Source of the DNA: Trichosporon coremiiforme
Taxonomy: Eukaryota; Basidiomycota; Tremellomycetes; Trichosporonales; Trichosporonaceae
Assembly: GCA_039545355.1 (NCBI GenBank)
Contig: BCJJ01000025.1
Location: 522,820 to 586,819, forward strand
DNA: 64,000 bases
Reading direction: 5' to 3'
Below are positions 55,885-64,000 of this stretch, piece by piece. A program made the position numbers and the translations under genes. Position 1 is the stretch's first letter. Each line of letters begins with the position of its first letter. The notes under the pieces were generated by a model. It was not told where the DNA came from. It did no database searches and worked only from the letters and a program-made list of their open reading frames with translations.

Positions 55885-58800
55885 TCACGCGAGGAGAGCG
55901 TCGTTGGCGATGGCCTCGACCTCACGCTTGTGCGCAACCTTGGATCCGGTAGCGACAGAGGCAGAGGGTCCACGGCCAGCGTAGCCAACGCGCTTACCCT
56001 TGTGGTTCTCAGTGTGGTTCAGGGCCAGCTCCAGGCGGGGACCGATGTATGACCAGGCACCGTTGTTCAGCGGCTCCTCCTGGCACCACATAATGTCCGC
56101 GTTCTTGTAGCGGTCGAGGTCTTCCACGATCTGGCTGTAAGGCACCGGCGAAACCTGTTCGAGGCGCACGATTGCGACGTCCTTGAGGCCGCGCTTCTCG
56201 CGTTCAGTAACAAGCTGGGTCCAAACCTGACCGGAACAAAGGACGACGCGACGGATCTTCTCAGGCGCCTCAAGCGACTCCGGCGCGTGCTCGGGGAGGT
56301 AGCGCTGGAAGACAGAGTCGCCAGTGAACTCGGAAAGGTCGGACTTGGCGAGAGGGTGACGAAGGAGGTTCTTCGAGAAGAAGACAACCAGGGGCTTGCG
56401 GAAGTCACGGTGCTGCTGGCGACGGAGCACGTGGAAGTAGTTAGCAGGGGTCGTGGGGTAGACGATCTGCATGTTGCAGTCCTGGTGCTGGCGCTCCATC
56501 TGCGCGGGGGTGGGGAAGACACGAGGGTCGTCGTCACAGAGCTGGAGGAAACGCTCGAGACGACCGGACGAGTGCTCGGGACCCTGACCGTCGTAACCGT
56601 GGGGGAGGGAGACGACGAGACCGGTGCGCTGGAACCACTTGCGCTCACCAGAGGCGAGGAACTGGTCAATGATACACTGGGCGTTGTTGGCAAAGTCACC
56701 GAACTGGGCCTCCCACATGGTGAGGGAGTTGGGGGAGACGAGCGAGTAGCCGAGCTCGAAGCCCATGGTGCCGTACTCGGAAAGGTGCGAGTTGGAGACG
56801 GTGAACGAGCCCTGGTCGGGGGAGACGTGCTTCAGGAAGGTGTAGGTCGACTCGTTCTCCTGGTCGTGGACGACGGCGTGACGCTGCGAGAAGGTACCAC
56901 GCTCGACGTCCTGGCCGGAAACACGGATGTGGGTGCCCTCAGTGCACAGGGTGGCGAAGGCGAGAGCCTCGGCAGTCGACCAGTCGATGCCCTTGCCCTC
57001 GGCAATGGTCTTGCCACGGTTCTGGATGATACGGGCCAGGTTCTTGTGAGGCGTGAAGCCCTCGGGGAAGGTCGAGATGACCTTGCCGGCCTCCTTGAGC
57101 TTCTCCTCGGAGACACCAGTAGGGTGGTGGGGGAGAACCTCCTTGGCGAGCTCCTCGGGCGAGGGGAAGCCCTCCCAAGAGGACGAGAGCCACTCACGGG
57201 GCGAGGGGGTGTACTCCTTGGAGGCGTCAAAGGCCTTCTCGAGCATGCCCCAGACCCACTGGCGGTGCTCCTCAATCTCCTTGGAGGAGAAGGTGCCCTC
57301 CTTGATGAGCTGGTCAGAGTACTTGCTCAGGACGGTGGGCTGCTTCTGGATGGCCCTGTACATGCGAGGCTGGGTGAACGAGGGCTGGTCAGTCTCGTTG
57401 TGTCCGTGGCGACGGTAACAGACAATGTCGATGACGACGTCCTTCTTGAAGGTGGCGCGCCACTCGGCGGCGAGCATGCACACAAAGTTGACGGCCTCGA
57501 CGTTGTCACCGTTGACGTGGAAGATGGGAGCGTCAATGGCCTTGGCAATGTCCGAGGGGTAGGGGGTCGAACGCGAGAAGCGGGGGTCAGTGGTGAAACC
57601 GATCTGGTTGTTGACGACAATGTGGATCGTGCCACCGGTGCCGTAGTTGGCAAGGTGGGAGAGACCCATGGACTCGTAGACGACACCCTGGCCGGCGAAG
57701 GCGGCGTCACCGTGGAGGAGAACGCCCATGGCCGAGTCGTGGGTGCCCTCGTCGCCCTCAAAGTGCTGGATGGCACGGGTCTTGCCGAGAACGACGGGGT
57801 CCTCAGCCTCGAGGTGGGAGGGGTTGGCAACGAGCGAAAGCGAGACCTTCTTGCCCGAGGGGGTGGGGCGAACGTAGTTGGCACCAAGGTGGTACTTGAC
57901 GTCACCACCACCGTTGTCGGCACCGTCCATGTTGCCGGCGAACTCGTTGAGGATGGCCTCAATGGGCTTGCGGATAACGTTACCGAGAACGTTGAGACGA
58001 CCACGGTGGGGCATACCGATGACAACCGACTTGACGCCCTTCTCGACGGAGGAGTCAATGAGAGCCTTCATACCGGGGATGAGCGACTCGCATCCCTCNA
58101 GACCGAAACGCTTCTCGTTGGGGTACTTGGAGGCGATGAACTTCTCGAAGAGCTCCGACCAGATGGTACGGTCNAGGATCATGCGCTTCTCCTCGGTNGA
58201 GTACTTCCANTGNGTGGGGACCTCAACNCGCTCACGGATCCAGTCGCACTGTCCGCGGTCCGAGATGTGGACGTACTGGACGCCGATGTCGGTGCAGTAC
58301 ATCTGCTTGAGCTCCTTGATGATGTCACCAAGAGNGAGCTCGTCACCCTGAACGGAGCCAACGAAACGGGGGAGNATACCGGGGCCGAGCTTGAACTTCT
58401 TCTCGAGGTCGGCCTCAGTCCAGCCGTAGTACTCGAGCTTGAGCTCGGGAGGGGTGGTGCCGTCGAGGTCGGCGTCGTTGATGCCGAGGGGGTCGAGCTT
58501 GGCGATGTGGTGACCACGGACCTGGTAAGCACGAACGAGGAGCTGAACCTTGAGGTAGTCGTTCAATTCACCGCCCTGGCCGTCAAGGGAGATGGTAGGG
58601 TTGCCTCCCGGGGTCGACGAGATGCCGGGAGGGGGCTGGAAAGCCTGCGAGGAGGGGAGACCCTTGTCGAGGCCGGAGAAGTAGGCGTTCCACGACGAGT
58701 GGACCGACTTGGGGTCGTTCTTCCAGTTGCGGTACATCCTGTTAACGTCAGCGAAAAAGTCCGCACCGCCCATGCCGTCATGTTTGTGTGTGGCACTCAC

Positions 58801-58985
58801 TCCTCGATGTAGTACTGGTTAGCGCCGTTGGCGAAGGCGTCGTTGGGCGAGGGGGCGACAGCCTTGGCCTCTGTAGCGTAGGCGCGGATAGCCTTGGGCT
58901 GGGCGACATAGGCGGCGAGGGCGGCGGGGCGAACCTGGTTGAGGCGGGCGACGCGGGGGAGGGCTCGAGGTATTGAGCGGAGCAT
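55885..58985 (-). CDS. KGD1: 2-oxoglutarate dehydrogenase E1 component, mitochondrial
   Basis: The thiamine-diphosphate-dependent E1 subunit of the 2-oxoglutarate dehydrogenase complex in the TCA cycle, in the mitochondrial matrix. Exons 58985-58801 and 58738-55885 give 1,012 residues, the usual length. The first ~40 residues ([12 protein letters not shown]) form a presequence. Diagnostic stretches include [29 protein letters not shown], the ThDP region G-D-A-A-F-A-G-Q-G and N-N-Q-I-G-F-T-T, and C-Y-R-R-H-G-H-N-E. Codon bias is extreme, typical of high expression, and leaves the opposite strand open over 2.5 kb. Eight ambiguous bases (N) fall between 58099 and 58375, so a few residues are undefined. 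The 62-bp intron sits just after the presequence region. Confidence 0.95.
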
Positions 58986-60612
58986 GGTGGAGGTTTTGGG
59001 GAGAGTAGTTATCGGGAAAAGGGGGAGAGGGGGGAGGTTGGGAGGGAGGGGAGGAGGTAAAGTGACGAGTAAGTCTTGCTCTCGCGAGGGACTTGCTCCA
59101 GTCTCTTGTTGGAAAGAAGGGGAGAGGTGGTGGTGGTGGGGTTTGTGATGGCGAGGAGTGACAGCACCTGTGACTTTACGTGTTGTAAAGTGGTTTGGTG
59201 CAACGTCGTTCTGTGGGAAAAAGCTTCCGCACGTCAAGGGCCCGCAGGGCCCACGGGTGCCGACCGTACTTCCGTCAGTTGAGTGCAGACCGAAAACGCC
59301 GACGACGGGAAAACTGCCCAGTTCCGCCTTCCCCACCGCACCTCTCTGCCAACCGCTGGCCGGGACGTCGTTGCAGCGTGCATGCATCGTATTCGACGAC
59401 GAGTGGCGAAGCACTGATGCATCCGTGTGCTGTCCAGCTGACCTCGAGAAGCATCAAAAGACACAGTGTTACGAGTGACAGGCATGAAAAAGAGCGCCGT
59501 GCATGACAGGCATACCCATAACCCTGCTTCACTACGTCAGTGTAATGCCTCACGGTGCACGGGATGCGCCAAGGCGGGCGGGTGTGCGGGTGCGGCAAAA
59601 TCACAAGGCAACAGCGTTAGTGCTTAGCAGACTGACTATGGTGAGACGGTGGAGTGACTAGTGACTGACCCGCATCTGGATTTCGCTAAGCTGGCCGCTC
59701 GCCCTGGGCCAAGCCAACGCAAGTTTGCGTTCGCCCCACAAAGCAACGCGCACATGATCTTTGTGTTCATCGTTGGGCACCGAGTATTCGCCGTCGTTTG
59801 CCGCCCAAGTTAAGCCCACGAGCCAATGCCAGGTTCGACGATCTGCACGGGGTCTCTTGTGCCCGCTGCAACGGCAACGGCAGCACGAGGACATGCCGCC
59901 CACCAACAGGCGAAGTCTGGACCAACCACAGCATCCCAGTTGGCAGACGTCACCTACTCTCCCACGCTCGATTCTGCCGTCCCTCTCTGAGGTGTCCTCC
60001 GGCTCCAGCGGCCCCAGAGCCTCCGCTGATGTGGCAACAGACATCACCGACACCCCTCATGTCCGAAAACGCGTGCGCACCTCCGATCGCGATCGGCCTA
60101 TACTCAAAGTTGGGGCTCAACTTGGGGTGTGGCACTAGCCTGCGGTATCGCTCGGGTCGCTGCGCCCTGCCCCAACCGATGTCGGTGACACAGGTACCGC
60201 TAGCGACAACGGGGTCGGCGACGGCGCAGCTTAGCGTCGGGCATGATCAGCTGGCGGCTACACATGACTGTGTCTCAACTATTGCGGACGCGTCTCGCGT
60301 GCCTCGAGCTAGCCCAGCCACTCGGCGAAGTACGGCTCGGACTCGACCGACAAGCGTTGCCCCGCACCGCACGCTGCGCTCGAGTGAGCGGACAGTGAGC
60401 GGGGTGGCAACTCCTCGCGATCACCGCCCGTGCGTGTCCAGAGCGAACAATGCGCGTTCACGTGAAGGTGTAAAACGCTCGGACTCTCTCCCCCACAATC
60501 ATGTTTCCCGCAATGACGCCTTTCCAGGCGCCCATGGCCACATTCGGCATATCGGCATGTTAAGAGACCGCAAAAACAGAGTCTTCAGGAGGAAGGAAGA
60601 GAGGCAAAAGGA
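58986..60612. other. Intergenic region KGD1 promoter / tRNA-Gly
   Basis: 1.6 kb. The first ~150 bp upstream of KGD1 is strongly purine/pyrimidine skewed (G/A-rich on the plus strand), as in promoters of highly expressed fungal genes. The 286-codon frame at 59798-60658 starts at a non-typical codon, lacks gene-like codon use and runs into the tRNA, so it is not called. Confidence 0.5.
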
Positions 60613-60695
60613 TGAGTTGTCGGGGATTCGAACCCCGGTAAGCTGCTATTCCAAGTAATGGAAGGCAGCCATCTTAACCACTGGATCAACAACCC
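60613..60695 (-). tRNA. tRNA-Gly (TCC) with 11-nt intron
   Basis: On the minus strand the acceptor GGGTTGT pairs with ACAACTC, with one G-T pair, and the discriminator is A. The D-stem is ATC/GAT with GTGGTTAA in the loop. The anticodon stem GCTGC/GCAGC encloses C-T-TCC-A. The intron at 60648-60658 contains TTGGAA, complementary to the anticodon region. The T-arm CGGGG/CCCCG encloses TTCGAAT. Removing the intron gives 72 nt. Identity rests on this register of the anticodon stem. Confidence 0.8.
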
Positions 60696-62532
60696 GTTCC
60701 TCTTTGCTGATACAGAGCACGTACTGTGTCCGGGAGACCGCGTCCGTGCCTGGGCGCAATGATGATCTGGTTGTGTGTGTGTTGTGCCGATCATAATGTC
60801 GAGGGCGCAGGGGATGTCATATGGAGTCAGCTGGCGGTTGAGTCAGATTGACGGGAGTTGACTGGCTGCAAACAGCTCTCGGTGGCGAGGATAGCAGGAG
60901 GAGGGATGAAGGTGAACGTTGAACGAGGACGGTTTGCCGAGATAACGCGGGACTTGGGGAAGCAGAGATCGAGCGCAGAACGTGGGCCCGATGGTGAGGA
61001 TAGGATAGGAAGATGCTTGGCTTGTAAACCGCTGGTGCTCGAGTGCGAGTAATGACGCATGTCGTTCGCCCGTCAGTGAAATGAGCCAGTTAAGCTAGCA
61101 GACGGACGAGCTCACTCCCATTGTGCAATGTGCAACTGCCACGCCTGGACCACTGCACCTGCACCTTCGCATAACCATAACGACATGCTCTGCCCTGGCC
61201 TGTCTTGTGTACAAGGCAGGCAGGGCCACTCCGGCCGAGCCCAGCTTGCGGCGTACAACGAGAACGCCGAGGCGTGGTAGATTTGCTGTATTCGGCGTTG
61301 TGTGACAGCGCCTCTCCCGCCGCGGCGGAGGAACGCCGACCTCTGCTCAAGAGGCACCTGGGCGCTGCTCGGCGGCCGGCGGCCTGTGCGGTGTCTTCGG
61401 GCTTTGTTCCAGGTGCCGGCAACAATGCTTACAGGCCACAGGCTGAGACAGGCGTTGACGAGAATAGAGTCTTCAAGTAGTCATGGACAGACGTGGGGAA
61501 GACGAGTGGGGGATGGTGTGATTGTGACATGAGTGTGCTCTGAAGCTCTGAAACGCAAGGGCAGCCAACGTGAAGCCATGTCGCGAGGGGTCGCAACCTC
61601 TGATGGCTACCCCTGGCTGAAGAGATAACGCGATCAGCGCGAGCGAGGACACGTTGCACTCTCCACTACGCGTACACACAACCCCAAAGTCGTCGTAGCA
61701 CACGCAATCGTCGTCTCATGCTAAGTGATGAACGCCGCATACCCCGCCTCGGCGCCGTATGCAGTCCGAGCTGGCCGCCCAGGGGGGCCTCACTGCCACC
61801 TACTCCGCCCCGCTGACAGACGGAGTAGAGTCACGATCAGTCTGGGCAATGAGCCTGCCGAGTCTGGCAATATGCCTTCCCCAGTCAACCCCGCCCCGCC
61901 CTGCCCTGTCCTGCACGCCCTGCCCTGTCTGATATGTTCGGCTTCTAGCAGGGCTGTCAACGTGTCCACCCCTTTGCAGCTGTGCAGTGAGACGACAGCT
62001 CAGCTGCCTCTTCGCGCCCCGGGTTCCGATTTCCGCAAAACGTAGCCCATTAAGCCACGCCCGCATGGCTGAGTTAGTAGAATGGCCCTGATGGGTGGCC
62101 GAACTGAATCAAAGTGCAATCTGATTACAGAGCAATTGACCGGACGGATGACGTGCCAGGCGGTGCGACGTCATAGTGTCCGATCATTTCACACCTCTTC
62201 CCTCCAAACAGACCGTGGACCCCCACCGCACAGCGCATGCTCGTACCGATATGGACAGCGCAAGCTCTCACCGTATGAAGAGCGGACATGCAGGAACGAC
62301 AGCCCATGTCCACGTTGTGTCAAGACCGAGGCTGGCTGGCTGGCTCACTGCTGAAAGGTAGACGCCGACTGACCGACCCCGAACCACCGACTCTCACACG
62401 CGCACACGTCCTTTCGTCACCTCGGGCAGGCATGCATGGCACTCTGCTCTACAGTGTAGTTTTACTTCTCCTTCGTTCTTTTCTTCTGCGTTCTGCGTCT
62501 TCTCGTCATCACAGAGCGGAAAATACGTCCGC
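60696..62532. other. Intergenic region tRNA-Gly / FKBP12
   Basis: 1.8 kb without a supported gene. Open frames are short and overlap on both strands with no coding bias. Downstream of FKBP12 it should include that gene's 3' UTR. Confidence 0.45.
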
Positions 62533-63249
62533 TTAGTTGATCTTGAGGAGCTCGACTTCGAACTTGAGGGTCGAGTTGGGGGGGCTGTTCTGTCAGCACT
62601 CTGTTCGGGGGTTCCGCGTACATCACGGGCGGGAATCCGCGAGCTCCGTAGGCGTAGTCAGCTGCATTGTCAGCGTTGCTCTGTTGCAGAAAAGGTGGTA
62701 GAAAAAGGTGGACGACGGAGGGAAGGTGGTGGATTGGTGGAAAAGTGGAGGTGCCACACCAAACTTACGAGTAGCGGTCAGGACGGCCTTCTCGCCGAGC
62801 GAGAGCTGGGGGACACCCTCGTCCCAGCCCTTGATGACCTGGCCGACGCCGATGGTGCACTGGAAGGGCGAGCCGCGGTCGCGCGACGAGTCGAACTTGG
62901 AGCCATCGGTGAGGGTACCGACGTCTTGCTGTCAGCTAGGTCCGACCTCGTGAAGCTTACAGTGGATGGTGACCTTGTCGCCCTTCTTGGGGAAGGTCTT
63001 GCCGTCTCCGGGCTTGATAACCTGATTATCAGCTAGGCTCGGGGAAGAGACACAAGCTCGCCACTCCTCAGTCTCCTCCCGGGGCTCGAGACGAGGCCAG
63101 AGGGCAGCGACTAGCGCCTCCGGCGCCGGCAGGCTACTCACGTCAACAGTGACACCCATTCTGGAAAGAGTCGTGTGGAAGCTGCGGGTAGCGGTGAGGT
63201 TGGAGGTGCGGAGGGCGCGAGTAGCAGTAGGGAGGGCCGACTTGAACAT
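62533..63249 (-). CDS. FPR1: FKBP12-type peptidyl-prolyl isomerase with mitochondrial-type extension
   Basis: A peptidyl-prolyl cis-trans isomerase and the receptor for FK506 and rapamycin in fungi. Exons 63249-63142, 63021-62961, 62924-62769, 62661-62622 and 62584-62533 give 138 residues. From the second ATG at 63159 (M-G-V-T-V-D) the protein is 108 residues, exactly the FKBP12 size. Ligand-pocket motifs are present: [33 protein letters not shown] and [13 protein letters not shown]. The 30-residue leader from the first ATG is basic, S/T-rich, without acids, and contains R-S-F-H, like a mitochondrial presequence. The first ATG has a poor context (C at -3), the second a strong one (A at -3, G at +4), so two isoforms are plausible. 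Confidence 0.9.
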
Positions 63250-63327
63250 CTGGGAGAAAGGAAGAAGGAAGAGGTAGATGACTTGAAATGTCAGAGAGCG
63301 AGCGAGCGAGGTGCACCGGATGCTCAC
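63250..63327 (-). other. Candidate 5' UTR intron of FKBP12
   Basis: A GTGAGC donor at 63327, a CTGAC branch-like site and a pyrimidine-rich CCCAG acceptor ending directly before the first ATG. If spliced, the leader exon lies upstream of 63327; unspliced or alternatively spliced transcripts could change which ATG is used. Confidence 0.45.
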
Positions 63328-64000
63328 GCCCGCTGGAAATGGTTTAGGGCGTAGGCTGCAGCTGCACTCAAGGCGCGAGAGCCGAGGAAACCTGCCGGGA
63401 CCCAAGGAACACCCCAGAGCCTCCCACCGCTAGAGCTCCAGACGCTCGCCAGTCGCGCTCCGCGTGTCCTCTTTGGCTCAGCTTGGGAGCCTCTGCGGAG
63501 GCAGATAACTTCCCCCCCCCTTCCGGTGTTAGGTCCTGGGCGTTTGTGGCGTGAGATACACACATGTCCATGTTGGATTGCTGTGCGCATGCGCATGCAT
63601 ACCCCAGCTGACACACTGACATGCACCCAGCCATTCGCTGACGACGCACTGCCGCATGCATGCATTGTCGTCTACGCATCAGACAATGGCCATCAACTGC
63701 ACCGTGACCGTGGGCAGCGGAGTGGCCCCGCGTCCGGATTATACTGAGCTATGGAGGACCCCATAATCAGAGTGAGCACCCCAATTCTCGCTGACTTGCT
63801 GGAATGTTCCTGACCGATGGGCAAGTGATGTCACACCTCGTGCACCTCGTGCACACCTGGCACATTGTTGTTTTGTCCTCGGGCTGCGTGTTCACTGCTG
63901 CTCCTCGCCTATGCATATACCTAGCACCTTGCACTGCACGCCGGTGCACTCTGCAACTATGAATCTACTACTCTATAGTGATCGACAACATGCGCACCTC
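63328..64000. other. Terminal intergenic region
   Basis: 673 bp upstream of FKBP12 running to the window edge. It contains a C run at about 63511, alternating GCATGC-type sequence near 63585-63600, and TGCATGCA at 63657-63664. No gene was seen. Confidence 0.45.

Noticed and set aside
56287..58812. 841-codon open frame on the plus strand
   Set aside because: It is exactly antisense to the KGD1 coding exon. The extreme third-position bias of KGD1 removes stops on the opposite strand, and the translation is a low-complexity V/L/G/E/D shadow.
59798..60658. 286-codon plus-strand open frame
   Set aside because: Arginine/serine/proline-rich random-looking translation that reads antisense through the tRNA-Gly gene.
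30..64000. CRISPR arrays, bacterial operators, riboswitches or phage genes
   Set aside because: The sequence is clearly nuclear fungal DNA with spliceosomal introns. No regularly spaced repeats or bacterial signals were seen.

Overview
This is nuclear DNA from a basidiomycete yeast. The genes are intron-rich, with short introns (about 36 to 230 bp). Donors are mostly GTGAGT or GTAAGT, and a CTGAC or CTAAC branch site lies only about 5 to 12 bases before the AG. Codon use is strongly G/C-ending and tRNA genes carry introns. The gene complement fits Tremellomycetes, most likely the Trichosporonales (Trichosporon, Cutaneotrichosporon, Apiotrichum). That placement is inferred from style and from recognised families; no species can be named from the sequence alone.

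Layout. 0-14.5 kb: the 3' part of the RNA polymerase I subunit A49 gene, a disordered protein of unknown function, a gene-free 2.5 kb, the AC19 subunit of RNA polymerases I and III, a very long intronless coronin-7-like protein with a P-loop kinase inserted between its two propellers, a mitochondrial short-chain dehydrogenase, and a sorbitol/xylitol-type zinc dehydrogenase. 14.8-25.3 kb: V-ATPase subunit C, the OMA1 mitochondrial protease, the SPF30 Tudor splicing factor, and one continuous reading frame joining a KDM4-type histone demethylase to a dihydrofolate/folylpolyglutamate synthase. 26.5-30.6 kb: an F-box family cluster of two intact genes around a frameshifted copy. 31.5-43.1 kb: Ku80, an ABCC-type ABC transporter, an ER membrane thioredoxin/PDI protein (Eps1-like) and ESCRT-III Vps2. 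43.3-52.4 kb: tRNA-Glu, tRNA-Gln, a possible unrecognised gene or remnant, two MFS sugar transporters separated by a gene-poor 3.9 kb, and an initiator tRNA-Met. 52.8-64 kb: another F-box protein, 2-oxoglutarate dehydrogenase E1, tRNA-Gly, and FKBP12 with a mitochondrial-type N-terminal extension.

Most genes are housekeeping: transcription (A49, AC19), splicing (SPF30), chromatin and DNA repair (KDM4, Ku80), mitochondria (OMA1, KGD1, the SDR), secretory and vacuolar functions (Eps1-like, Vps2, Vma5) and sugar uptake. They do not form a functional operon or pathway cluster. The most notable features are two architectural fusions (demethylase plus folate synthase; coronin-7 plus TDA10-like kinase), the dual-start FKBP12, the decaying F-box cluster, an intron-containing initiator tRNA, and an excess of the palindrome TGCATGCA in non-coding DNA. 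Exon boundaries were placed by hand from splice consensus, reading phase and protein continuity, and have no transcript support.
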